Assembly (NCBI GenBank): GCA_000435715.1
Contig: FR882598.1
Span: forward strand, 1 to 12,501
DNA: 12,501 bases
Direction of reading: 5' to 3'
Source: Firmicutes bacterium CAG:145
GTDB lineage: Bacteria; Bacillota; Clostridia; Peptostreptococcales; Anaerovoracaceae
Position numbers and translations under genes: made by a program. Below the pieces are notes generated by a model that searched no databases, was not told the DNA's origin, and saw only the letters and a program-made list of their open reading frames with translations. Below, one piece after another: positions 1 to 6,259 of the stretch. Each line of letters starts with the position of its first letter. Positions within the stretch are counted from its first letter, which is position 1.

Positions 1-394
1 GTCTCTTGTTGTATTTTTTATGCTTCACCTCTCGTTTATACAGCGCCCTGCCTCAAGAGATGTCAATTGCTGAGCCACCTCAAGATAGAAAAAACTCCCG
101 CAAAGGAGCGAAAACAACTGTGTACCGGGAATCGCGACTTTCATGAAAGTTTCTTGTCAGCATGATCGCTCCCTTAAAGCCTAACAAAGGCCGCCTTAGC
201 AGCAGCCTGATCAAGTGATACAGTTAGAGATACTTTCAATATATCTTAGAACTCTGCCGGTAATGATTCTTTATAAGACTATATCGCCAGCTTGTTTGGC
301 GACCTTCATTGCAGATGGCCATCTCGACAATGATATATACTCATTTGAAGTAAAAATAAAAGATACTGAGAGCTTGTATAAACTAAGAATAGGA
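1..394. other. Gene-poor left end, no supported gene
   Basis: No convincing gene was found here. A frame open on the + strand from a GTG at 215 to 439 encodes 74 residues, but it has no ribosome-binding site before the GTG or before the next in-frame ATG (263), and its end is overlapped by a good promoter for the following gene. On the - strand a short frame (163 to 80) contains one copy of a 33-base repeat that recurs near 1210. An inverted pair (TCTCTTG at 2-8, CAAGAGA at 53-59) is too far apart to be a clear hairpin. The stretch may hold decayed coding sequence. Confidence 0.5.
138..170. repeat. 33-base dispersed repeat, copy 1
   Basis: This copy matches 1210-1242 in the same orientation at 29 of 33 positions and includes the 12-base palindrome CTTTCATGAAAG. 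Weaker similarity continues a few bases to the left, where both copies have an ATC(G)GCG-like stretch. Read on the - strand, the copies encode related peptides, GAIMLTRNFHES here and EAILLTKNFHER in copy 2. Three of the four differences are silent or conservative at the protein level (I/I, T/T, K/R) and the fourth is L/M. The element type is unknown. Confidence 0.7.
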
Positions 395-423
395 TTGTCC
401 GCAGGATATAGGGCTGTTATAAT
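395..423 (+). promoter_or_regulatory. Sigma-A-type promoter for the membrane protein gene
   Basis: The -35 box is TTGTCC (395-400), then a 17-base spacer and a perfect -10 box TATAAT (418-423) with an extended TGt element (415-417). Transcription would begin near 430 and leave a leader of about 88 bases before the start codon at 518. No operator-like palindrome is obvious beside it. Confidence 0.65.
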
Positions 424-517
424 TAAAGAATACTCTTAAAAAGTCACGCAAGACCTCAAAGCCTTGGAGATTTAGGCGCGGAGTAAAGAGTAGTTTTAAA
501 ACAGGAGACGAAAAGAC

Positions 518-1153
518 ATGGGAAAAAGAGATGAAGTTAGGCGTGAAAATAAAGATATAAACAGACCAGTGCTATTTAATCGTATAAATTTTATGGCAGT
601 TTATTTGATAGGAATCTATCTTCCATATATTCTTTATTTATCGGTGAAATTCGATATTGCCGAAATTTCTCTCTCCCGTATCGGCTGGCGGATGAACGGC
701 TTTCCCTTTTTGCTGGTTTACTGTGGATTAACTATACCGTTCATGTTATTTGAAGCTTTTTCTTATTCCGGATATCTGCCAGAGGGAAAAGGGGTGGTGA
801 GAGCAGCCTTTATCGTAGGATGCGCCATTCTCTGCGGAGGAGTCTTTTTTCCATATGGAGAATCTGATCCGGAGATATTTCTCATTCTTCATAGGGTCAC
901 AGGAACTATAGGCGCAATAGTACTTCTGACAGTCACGGCCTATCTGCTTTTTTCATATTGCGCAGCACATAAAATAAAAAAGACGCTATGCATATGTATC
1001 AACGTCTTTTATTTCATATTTTTCGGTCTGATGGTTCAGGCCTTTTTCACGACGGGTACGACGGCGATCTTCGAAACAGCTTCTACCTACATAAATATGG
1101 TCATACTCTTTGCATTGAATTTATTTGAGAGCCGTAGCAGAGCCTGCTACTGA
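518..1153 (+). CDS. Six-helix integral membrane protein of unknown function
   Basis: The function is not recognised. The 211-residue product has a short charged N-terminus (about residues 1-22, rich in K, R and E), then six likely membrane helices at roughly 26-43, 61-81, 95-113, 122-147, 157-178 and 184-203, with no signal peptide and no soluble domain. The topology and the FFPYGESDP and LHRVTGTIG stretches between helices 3 and 4 recall DUF998-like multi-span proteins, but this is only a resemblance. The start is supported by AGGAGA (503-508) nine bases upstream. The gene stands alone behind its own promoter and is flanked by two copies of a 33-base repeat. Its sequence is visibly more AT-rich than the genes to the right, which could mean separate acquisition. 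A 7-base stem hairpin (1134-1150) lies in the last codons without a T-run. Confidence 0.8.
   Translation: MGKRDEVRRENKDINRPVLFNRINFMAVYLIGIYLPYILYLSVKFDIAEISLSRIGWRMNGFPFLLVYCGLTIPFMLFEAFSYSGYLPEGKGVVRAAFIVGCAILCGGVFFPYGESDPEIFLILHRVTGTIGAIVLLTVTAYLLFSYCAAHKIKKTLCICINVFYFIFFGLMVQAFFTTGTTAIFETASTYINMVILFALNLFESRSRACY
1134..1150 (+). other. Small hairpin at the gene's 3' end
   Basis: GTAGCAG (1134-1140) and CTGCTAC (1144-1150) form a perfect 7-base stem with an AGC loop, ending directly before the TGA stop at 1151. No T-run follows on the + strand, so a classical terminator is not supported. It could stabilise the 3' end or be fortuitous. Confidence 0.4.
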
Positions 1154-1209
1154 TGACAGATCCGGATAACCCTTTCTTGCTTTTTTCAGCCATGGACGAA
1201 TATCGGCGT

Positions 1210-1242
1210 CTTTCATGAAAGTTTTTCGTCAGCAGTATCGCT
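1210..1242. repeat. 33-base dispersed repeat, copy 2
   Basis: This is the partner of the copy at 138-170, matching at 29 of 33 positions in the same orientation, about 1,072 bases away. It contains the palindrome CTTTCATGAAAG. The two copies bracket the 518-1153 membrane protein gene. No inverted terminal repeats or target-site duplication were found to make this a recognisable insertion. Confidence 0.7.
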
Positions 1243-1384
1243 TCGTATTGATACTCATTGCAGAAGCAGGAGAAGTCCTCATGGTCCTGGTTAAGGGGCA
1301 TCATACCATGACAGACGGACCTTGTGAATCTTCCCGCACATGCCCGGTGTAAGAAAGACGTGCGAAGATGGGTAATATAATTGG

Positions 1385-1413
1385 TGGAACAGGCCCTGAT
1401 CAGAGGCTATAAT
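1385..1413 (+). promoter_or_regulatory. Possible promoter for the first XRE regulator
   Basis: A perfect -10 box TATAAT (1408-1413) sits 32 bases before the start codon at 1445. The hexamer 17 bases upstream is TGGAAC, a poor -35 match. Another TATAAT at 1376-1381 has no recognisable -35. Activator-assisted or weak initiation is possible. Confidence 0.35.
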
Positions 1414-1444
1414 AAAGTGACAACCCGATAAGGAGGAAATAGCG

Positions 1445-1909
1445 ATGGATTTAGGGAACAATTTATTTCATGCGAGAAAGAGGCGAGGCCTTTCTCAGGA
1501 GGATGTGGCCCAGAGACTTGGGGTGAGCAGACAGACCGTCTCAAAATGGGAGACGGGCGAGACAGTCCCCGATATCCGCCAGTCGAAAAAGATGGCGGCG
1601 CTTTATAATATTTCGCTGGATGAGCTGATAGATTTCGACCTGGACATCAGGGAGATTCAGGAAACCATAGAAAGGACCAGCCGGGAGACAGAGGCGAAGA
1701 TCGACTGGAGCCGGGCCTGGGGAAAGAAGTATCCAGTACTGCTTGAATATCAGGATAAAGTGAACATTCCGAACTATGAATATAGATTGAGTAAAATGAT
1801 GGACGAGATCAGGCAAGAATATATGTTCAATGAACAAGACGCCATGCTGGTCTTAAAAGACATCCTGTACAGGGTCTGGAAAAAGCGAAGCGAGAAAACG
1901 GGCAAGTAA
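1445..1909 (+). CDS. XRE-family transcriptional regulator (short)
   Basis: This is a cytoplasmic DNA-binding regulator of 154 residues. An N-terminal Cro/C1-type helix-turn-helix spans about residues 5-63, with the recognition region GVSRQTVSKWETGETVPDI and the closing LYNISLDELID typical of clostridial XRE proteins. The remaining 90 residues are charged and predicted helical (EIQETIERTSRETEAK onward), with no recognised ligand domain; they may serve dimerisation. The start is fixed by AAGGAGG (1430-1436), eight bases before ATG. The gene is followed by a weak possible terminator and a 110-base gap before a second XRE gene whose helix-turn-helix shares an identical 21-base DNA stretch, which suggests related origin or similar DNA targets. 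The target is unknown; autoregulation or control of the downstream ABC operon is inferred. Confidence 0.88.
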   Translation: MDLGNNLFHARKRRGLSQEDVAQRLGVSRQTVSKWETGETVPDIRQSKKMAALYNISLDELIDFDLDIREIQETIERTSRETEAKIDWSRAWGKKYPVLLEYQDKVNIPNYEYRLSKMMDEIRQEYMFNEQDAMLVLKDILYRVWKKRSEKTGK

Positions 1910-1921
1910 AATAGCAAAAGA

Positions 1922-1947
1922 CAGGTTTCCTGCAGGTTGATTTTTTT
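1922..1947 (+). terminator. Weak possible terminator
   Basis: A small stem (CAGG 1922-1925 with CCTG 1929-1932, TTT loop) is followed after eight bases by a run of seven T (1941-1947). The stem is short, so termination would be inefficient at best. Confidence 0.25.
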
Positions 1948-1950
1948 AAC

Positions 1951-1999
1951 AGAAATCGAATTTCTCTCCATTGCGTTTTGACCTCTGATTTTTTATAAT
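1951..1999 (+). promoter_or_regulatory. Candidate promoter and operator of the XRE-ABC operon
   Basis: A perfect -10 box TATAAT (1994-1999) lies 17 bases after TTGCGT (1971-1976), a weak -35. Directly upstream, AGAAAT-CGA-ATTTCT (1951-1965) is a perfect 6-base inverted repeat suited to a dimeric regulator. If this promoter is real, the transcript would begin almost at the ribosome-binding site (2006-2011), which is unusual and lowers confidence. Confidence 0.35.
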
Positions 2000-2005
2000 G
2001 TCAGC

Positions 2006-2011
2006 AGGAGG
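2006..2011 (+). promoter_or_regulatory. Ribosome-binding site deciding the start at 2020
   Basis: AGGAGG ends eight bases before the ATG at 2020. The in-frame TTG at 2017 is only five bases away, so ATG 2020 is preferred. Confidence 0.75.
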
Positions 2012-2019
2012 TAATTTTG

Positions 2020-3138
2020 ATGAGAGAAATCAATCTTGGACGGGTCCTGATAGAGAACCGGCACAGACTGGGCGTCACGCAAGAGGAGCTGGCTTCACAT
2101 ATAGGCGTTTCCAAAGCGGCCGTCTCAAAATGGGAGACGGGGATGACCTATCCGGATATCACCCTTCTACCTGTGCTGGCAGCATATTTTGACATCAGCA
2201 TAGACGAGTTGATAGGATACGAACCTCAGATGGAAAGAGAGGAAATACAAGGCTGGTATCTGAGAGCGGCAAAAGAGTTTTCTGATCTTCCTTTTGATGA
2301 AGCGCTGGAGCGCTGCCGCCAGACGGTGAAAAAATATTATTCATGCTATCCGGTACTGTTTCATGTAGGGCTGGTGATGGCAAACCATTTTATGATGGCA
2401 GAAACAGCGGAGAAAGCTGTGGAAGTACTGGAAGAAGCAAGAGAGCTGTTTCGGCGTGTAAAAAGTGAGGCCGGTGATCCGCTGCTGGGCAAGGAAGCTC
2501 TTCAGCTGGAGGCGTTTTGCCTTCTGAACCTTAAGAGACCCAAGGAAGCGCTGGACATATTGGGAGAAAGCGTGCCGGAGATAAGTTCTTCAGAGCCTCT
2601 CCTGGCTGCCGCTTATCAGATGAACGGCGATATAACAGAATCCAGAAGAATTTTGCAGATAGGGATTTATAAAGCTGTCACAGGCTTTTGCGGCCTGATG
2701 ACCTCTTATATGAGCCTTCCGCCAAAAGACCTTGCTTATTTTGACATGATCTGCCAAAGATTTGAGGCTGTGGCAGACGCATTTAGATTAGATGAACTGC
2801 ACCCGGGGGCGATCTTGTCCTGTTATGTGTCCATGGCAGGCGGCTGGGCGCTTCTGGGAGAATCCGAAAGAGCTCTTAAAGCTCTGCAAAGATATACGGA
2901 TATTGCCACCGGCGACGTCTACCCCTTGAGGCTAAGAGGCGACTTGTTCTTTGACCTATTGGATGAGTGGCTGGGTCAGTCTCCGGCGACGGAAGAATAT
3001 CCTCCCAGAGAAGAGTCTGTTATCCGGCGGAGCATGACTCAGGCGCTGACCGAGAATCAGGCATTTTCTGCCTTTTCGGATAACCCTCAATTTAAGGGCA
3101 TGGTAGAGCGTCTTAAAGACAATGAGAAGGAGAAATAG
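2020..3138 (+). CDS. XRE regulator with large helical C-terminal sensor-like region
   Basis: This is a 372-residue cytoplasmic regulator. A Cro/C1-type helix-turn-helix occupies about residues 7-65 (GVTQEELASHIGVSKAAVSKWETG, written here only in part: VSKAAVSKWETG is the recognition region). The remaining 300 residues are almost entirely helical, with TPR-like pairs such as LQLEAFCLLNLKRPKEALDI and the later MAGGWALLGESERALKALQR. The layout resembles regulators that sense peptides or other ligands through TPR domains (RRNPP-like) and control a neighbouring transporter, but no pheromone gene was found. ATG 2020 is chosen over the in-frame TTG at 2017 because AGGAGG lies eight bases upstream. 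The stop codon is one base before the ABC ATPase start, so co-transcription and probable control of that exporter are inferred. The domain call is firm; the ligand is unknown. Confidence 0.85.
   Translation: MREINLGRVLIENRHRLGVTQEELASHIGVSKAAVSKWETGMTYPDITLLPVLAAYFDISIDELIGYEPQMEREEIQGWYLRAAKEFSDLPFDEALERCRQTVKKYYSCYPVLFHVGLVMANHFMMAETAEKAVEVLEEARELFRRVKSEAGDPLLGKEALQLEAFCLLNLKRPKEALDILGESVPEISSSEPLLAAAYQMNGDITESRRILQIGIYKAVTGFCGLMTSYMSLPPKDLAYFDMICQRFEAVADAFRLDELHPGAILSCYVSMAGGWALLGESERALKALQRYTDIATGDVYPLRLRGDLFFDLLDEWLGQSPATEEYPPREESVIRRSMTQALTENQAFSAFSDNPQFKGMVERLKDNEKEK
3127..3132 (+). promoter_or_regulatory. Ribosome-binding site inside the upstream gene's last codons
   Basis: AAGGAG lies seven bases before ATG 3140 and within the final codons of the XRE gene. 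It favours 3140 over the in-frame ATG at 3122, which would overlap the upstream gene and lacks such a site. Confidence 0.75.
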
Positions 3139-3139
3139 T

Positions 3140-4054
3140 ATGGAAGCTGTCGTTTTACAAGATCTTTCAAAGATATATCCCGGCGGCAAAAAAGCCGTAA
3201 ACCGGCTCTGCCTCTCCCTTGAGCAAGGAGAAGTATTCGGATTTTTAGGGCCTAACGGGGCAGGAAAGACCACCACCGTAAAGCTTTTGAACGGAATGCT
3301 CACACCCTCTGAGGGCAGCTGCCTCGTACTGGGTATGGATCCTGCGAGAGAACCTGAGAAGACCCACGCCATATCGGGAGTCGTAACAGAACATGCCCAG
3401 ATGTATGATAGCATGTCAGGCATGCAGAATCTGATCTTCTATGCTTCCGTCTACGGCATTACTGCCAAAGAGGGACAGCGAAGAGCAGGCGCCTTGCTTC
3501 GGCGGCTTGGACTTGAGGAAGCAGAGGATCAAAAGCTGTCGTCATATTCCACAGGTATGAGACAGCGGCTGTCGCTGGCCAGAGCTCTCATACACGGCCC
3601 CAAAGTACTGTTCCTGGATGAACCGACTTCCGGCCTCGACCCTGAGAGCGCTCAGAGCGTCAACAGCTTGATAAGGGATTTGGCGGAGAATGAGGGAGTA
3701 ACTGTTTTTCTCTGCACTCACCAGCTCAGATATGCCCAGGAGATCTGCACCCGCTACGGTCTCATAGAGGAGGGGAATATACTCGCCTGCGGCACTCTCG
3801 ACGAATTGAGGTCTGACGTTTGTTCCCATTCTGTTTTGCAAGTCCATGTGCGCAATATGCCAAAGGGACTTCCTTTCAAAATGACCGGCTGCAATCAATA
3901 TGAAGCTGTCGTCAGATCTGACGAAGAGATACCGGGACTGGTTCAGAAGATCGTAGAAGGAGGCGGAGAAATCTATAAAGTTATGGCAGATAAGCCGGCT
4001 CTGGAAGATATCTACTTTGCGCTGACTGCTAAAAGAAAGGAGGGATCGTTATGA
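3140..4054 (+). CDS. ABC transporter ATP-binding protein
   Basis: This is a 304-residue cytoplasmic ATPase subunit that would power the membrane permease encoded next. All nucleotide-binding motifs are present: Walker A GPNGAGKT at residues 37-44, a Q-loop-like region near VVTEHAQ (81-87), a signature-type STGMRQR at 137-143 in place of canonical LSGGQ, Walker B VLFLDEP at 156-162 followed by the D-loop SGLD, and the switch histidine in CTHQ (H194). About 80 C-terminal residues follow the nucleotide-binding domain, as in many exporter-type (ABC-2) ATPases. The start at 3140 follows AAGGAG with seven bases spacing, one base after the upstream stop. The stop overlaps the permease start by four bases (ATGA), which indicates translational coupling. 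The substrate cannot be read from sequence; drug, peptide or sodium export are all possible. Confidence 0.93.
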   Translation: MEAVVLQDLSKIYPGGKKAVNRLCLSLEQGEVFGFLGPNGAGKTTTVKLLNGMLTPSEGSCLVLGMDPAREPEKTHAISGVVTEHAQMYDSMSGMQNLIFYASVYGITAKEGQRRAGALLRRLGLEEAEDQKLSSYSTGMRQRLSLARALIHGPKVLFLDEPTSGLDPESAQSVNSLIRDLAENEGVTVFLCTHQLRYAQEICTRYGLIEEGNILACGTLDELRSDVCSHSVLQVHVRNMPKGLPFKMTGCNQYEAVVRSDEEIPGLVQKIVEGGGEIYKVMADKPALEDIYFALTAKRKEGSL

Positions 4055-4836
4055 ATGGAGCCATGACCGCTATAATCAGAAAAGATTTCAGGGCAGTTAC
4101 CACTAATAAGCACCTACTTACGGGTCTTTTGGCGGTTCCGATAGCTCTTACCATAGTAATGCCGTCGATCTTTCTGTTTATGATTCACTTCGCTCCGGAG
4201 GAGACAGATATTCAGAAGATGCTTGAGATTTTGCCTCCGGCCATGAGATCAGAAAATCCCGAATTGACAGCAGCCGGAATGGTGCTGAACTTCGTTCTGC
4301 CTGTATTTTTTCTGATAATACCTGTAATGGCCGCGTCCATCATGGCGGCCAGCTCCTTTGTAGGCGAAAAGGAGAAACATACTCTGGAGACGCTGCTTTA
4401 TTGTCCTCTGTCTGTAAAAGAGATCTTCAGAGCCAAAGTCATCGCATCTTTTCTTCTGAGTATGATGGTATCGGCGATATCTTTCTTGGCGATGATATTG
4501 GTGCTTCAGGCCGAGGCTTTTTTTCTGATAGACAGTTTTTTAGTTCCGAACGTCAGCTGGCTGATAATACTTCTTTTAGTGTCTCCGGCCGTCTCGCTGA
4601 TAGCTGTAACGTTGATAGTGCGCGGTTCGGCCAAGGCCCGCAGCATGGAAGAATCTCAGCAGAGCGCAGTATTTCTGATAATTCCGATCATACTCCTCAT
4701 GGTAGGACAGTTTGCGGGATTGCTGATTATAAGCGTCTGGATAATAACCGGGCTTGGAGCAGTATGCGCCCTGATCGCCTGGCTCCTTCTTAAAAAGTGC
4801 ATGAGCCGATTCACCTATGAAATGCTTTTGAGATAG
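4051..4836 (+). CDS. ABC-2 type permease
   Basis: This is the membrane component of the exporter paired with the preceding ATPase. The 261-residue protein has about six likely membrane helices, near residues 22-47, 78-104, 129-153, 168-190 and two between 206 and 246. The segment SFVGEKEKHTLETLLYCPLS (about 102-121), directly after the second helix, is the cytoplasmic coupling motif of ABC-2 permeases (GEKERGTLE-like), followed by the usual basic EIFRAKV stretch. An extracellular loop of about 30 residues (48-77) separates helices one and two. Start ATG overlaps the ATPase stop by four bases and is preceded by AAAGGAGGG (4036-4044). A single permease gene suggests a homodimer. It is the last gene of the operon; a terminator follows at 4859. 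Confidence 0.9.
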   Translation: MNGAMTAIIRKDFRAVTTNKHLLTGLLAVPIALTIVMPSIFLFMIHFAPEETDIQKMLEILPPAMRSENPELTAAGMVLNFVLPVFFLIIPVMAASIMAASSFVGEKEKHTLETLLYCPLSVKEIFRAKVIASFLLSMMVSAISFLAMILVLQAEAFFLIDSFLVPNVSWLIILLLVSPAVSLIAVTLIVRGSAKARSMEESQQSAVFLIIPIILLMVGQFAGLLIISVWIITGLGAVCALIAWLLLKKCMSRFTYEMLLR

Positions 4837-4858
4837 AGGGAGAGTTTTTTGAAATTAG

Positions 4859-4904
4859 AAAACCGGAATCAGAGAACAGAAATATCTGTCTGATCCCGGT
4901 TTTT
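4859..4904. terminator. Bidirectional terminator between convergent genes
   Basis: A 15-base stem (4859-4873 with 4889-4903, one mismatch) begins with AAAACCGG and ends CCGGTTTT, so either strand's transcript would end in a U-run. It lies between the rightward permease and the leftward alcohol dehydrogenase and likely serves both. Confidence 0.85.
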
Positions 4905-4914
4905 GATTTTTAGA

Positions 4915-6078
4915 TTACAGAGCCATCTTATAGATGTTCATCACATCCTCTTTGTTCAGCGGAATAAAGCCGTGAGCCAGACCTCCGTCTGCCGCTTTTT
5001 CGGCCATAGTTTCAAAATGAGTTTCATCTATGCCCAGATCTCTCAGATGAGAAGGCATACCTATAGAGTCGAAGAACTGACGAGTCTTGGCGATAGCCTC
5101 TTCGGCTATTTCCATCGGAGCCTTGTCCTTGTCTATATCCCATACATTAGTGCCGTATTCTACGAATTTTTCCACAGTATCATCACTGAGTACGTATTGC
5201 ATCCAGTACGGAGTAAGTAGGGCTAGGCCTGCGCCGTGAGTGATGTCATAAAATGCGCTGAGCTCGTGTTCCATCGGATGTACAGCCCAGGCCGCATCCT
5301 CGCCATAGCTTATCAGACCGTTTATGGCCAAGCTGGATGCCCACATGAGATTGGCCCTAGCTTCGTAATTTTCAGGGTCTTCTATAGCGATAGGAGCATA
5401 TTTTATGCAGGTCTTGAGGATACCTTCTGCCATTCTCGCCTGTATATATGCGCCTTTAGTAGAATTGAAATAATTTTCGAAGGTGTGGCTCATTATATCG
5501 GAAGAGCCGCAGGCAGTCTGATATTTGGATACGCTGAAAGTATACTCCGGATCCATTATCGAGAATACAGGTCTTGTTATGTCGTTGCCTGTCCCCCATT
5601 TTTCGTTCTTTTCCATATCGGATATGACAGCAAAACCGTCCATTTCTGAACCTGTAGCCGCCAGGGTTAAAACTGCCGCAACAGGCAGAGCCTTCGTGAT
5701 CTTATTGGCGTCTAGCACCAGATCCCACGGGTCTCCGCTGTAGCATGCGCCTGAGGCTATAACTTTGGCGCAGTCGATAGAGCTTCCGCCGCCGACAGCC
5801 AAAACAGCGTCTATTTTATTCTCCAGGCATATTTTTACGCCTTTTCTGACCGATTCTATTCTCGGGTTAGGTTCTACTCCCGAAAGCTCGTACACCTTTA
5901 CGCCGGCTCTGTCAAGCTGAGAGATGACTTGGTCGTAAAGACCGCTTTTCTTTATGCTTCCGCCTCCGTATACTAAAAGGATCTTCTTTCCGATAGAGGA
6001 TATGTTATCCCCCAGCTTCGAGATCTGACCCTTTCCGAAATAAATATCTGTAGAAATATGATAATCAAAGTTTTTCAT
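4915..6078 (-). CDS. Iron-dependent alcohol dehydrogenase (YqhD/BdhA type)
   Basis: This is a cytoplasmic oxidoreductase of the iron-containing alcohol dehydrogenase family, expected to interconvert aldehydes and primary alcohols, probably with NADPH (butanol dehydrogenase or YqhD-like aldehyde reductase). The 387 residues match the usual family length. The four metal ligands are visible as D194 and H198 (SSDIMSHTFE) and H267 and H281 (AVHPMEHE, DITHGAG), at the same numbers as in E. coli YqhD. The nucleotide-binding GGGS motifs are at 38-41 and 96-99. S41 after the first glycines fits NADP binding. The start is preceded by AAGGGG (complement of 6087-6092) eight bases away. The gene is divergent from a DhaS-like TetR regulator across a 181-base AT-rich region, so control by that regulator is plausible. 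Physiological roles could be fermentative alcohol formation or reactive aldehyde detoxification; sequence does not decide. Confidence 0.93.
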   Translation of the reverse strand: MKNFDYHISTDIYFGKGQISKLGDNISSIGKKILLVYGGGSIKKSGLYDQVISQLDRAGVKVYELSGVEPNPRIESVRKGVKICLENKIDAVLAVGGGSSIDCAKVIASGACYSGDPWDLVLDANKITKALPVAAVLTLAATGSEMDGFAVISDMEKNEKWGTGNDITRPVFSIMDPEYTFSVSKYQTACGSSDIMSHTFENYFNSTKGAYIQARMAEGILKTCIKYAPIAIEDPENYEARANLMWASSLAINGLISYGEDAAWAVHPMEHELSAFYDITHGAGLALLTPYWMQYVLSDDTVEKFVEYGTNVWDIDKDKAPMEIAEEAIAKTRQFFDSIGMPSHLRDLGIDETHFETMAEKAADGGLAHGFIPLNKEDVMNIYKMAL

Positions 6079-6149
6079 AAAATCGTCCCCTTCCTTGTAT
6101 CATAATGAACGTTTATATTTATCTATATTTTATACGAATTACAAAAAAA

Positions 6150-6190
6150 TACAATGGTGAACTGGTGAATATTGTATCTATACATTTGTA
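6150..6190. promoter_or_regulatory. Candidate TetR operator in the divergent intergenic region
   Basis: TACAAT (6150-6155) and ATTGTA (6171-6176) form a perfect 6-base inverted repeat over 27 bases. A second palindrome-like TACATTTGTA (6181-6190) overlaps the -35 box of the TetR gene. Between the arms is a direct repeat of GGTGAA. The position suits autorepression and control of the divergent dehydrogenase; binding is inferred. Confidence 0.4.
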
Positions 6191-6214
6191 GAGCCTAAAA
6201 AAACATGCTATAAT
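6186..6214 (+). promoter_or_regulatory. Extended -10 promoter of the TetR gene
   Basis: TTGTAG (6186-6191), a 17-base spacer, and a perfect TATAAT (6209-6214) preceded by TGc (6206-6208). Transcription would start near 6221, about 40 bases before the preferred start codon. Confidence 0.7.
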
Positions 6215-6259
6215 CTGTGTGGAAAGAAACATTTGAAGATGAGACAAAAAGGGGGAGAT

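Larger units (their letters stand above)
1154..1444. other. Intergenic stretch with repeat copy 2 and an open - strand frame
   Basis: No supported gene lies here. On the - strand a frame is open without a stop from about 1406 to 1101. Its only ATG codons are tandem, at 1304-1299, and would give 67 residues, but no Shine-Dalgarno precedes them. The frame carries the second 33-base repeat (EAILLTKNFHER) and ends antisense inside the upstream gene. An imperfect stem (TCTT..CGCAC near 1329-1339 with GTGCGAAGA near 1360-1368) lies further right. The likeliest reading is a decayed gene or dispersed intergenic element. Confidence 0.45.

Noticed and set aside
215..439. 74-residue + strand frame with GTG start
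   Set aside because: There is no ribosome-binding site at the GTG or the next ATG, no recognisable family, and a good promoter overlaps its end. Kept only as a possible remnant.
193..1147. Short similarity between 193-210 and 1131-1147 (TAGCAG..AGCCTG)
   Set aside because: It is short, needs a gap, and lies in the wrong order relative to the 33-base repeat to be part of a simple direct duplication. Chance is likely.
1910..2016. A pheromone peptide gene for the TPR-type regulator
   Set aside because: No short frame with a start signal and signal-like peptide was found in the gap.
2956..3423. 155-residue - strand frame across the XRE/ABC junction
   Set aside because: It is antisense to two well-supported genes with intact motifs and has low-complexity composition expected of a shadow frame.
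4401..4793. 130-residue + strand frame inside the permease
   Set aside because: It lies in another frame of the ABC-2 permease, whose coupling motif and helices are intact, and has no ribosome-binding site of its own.
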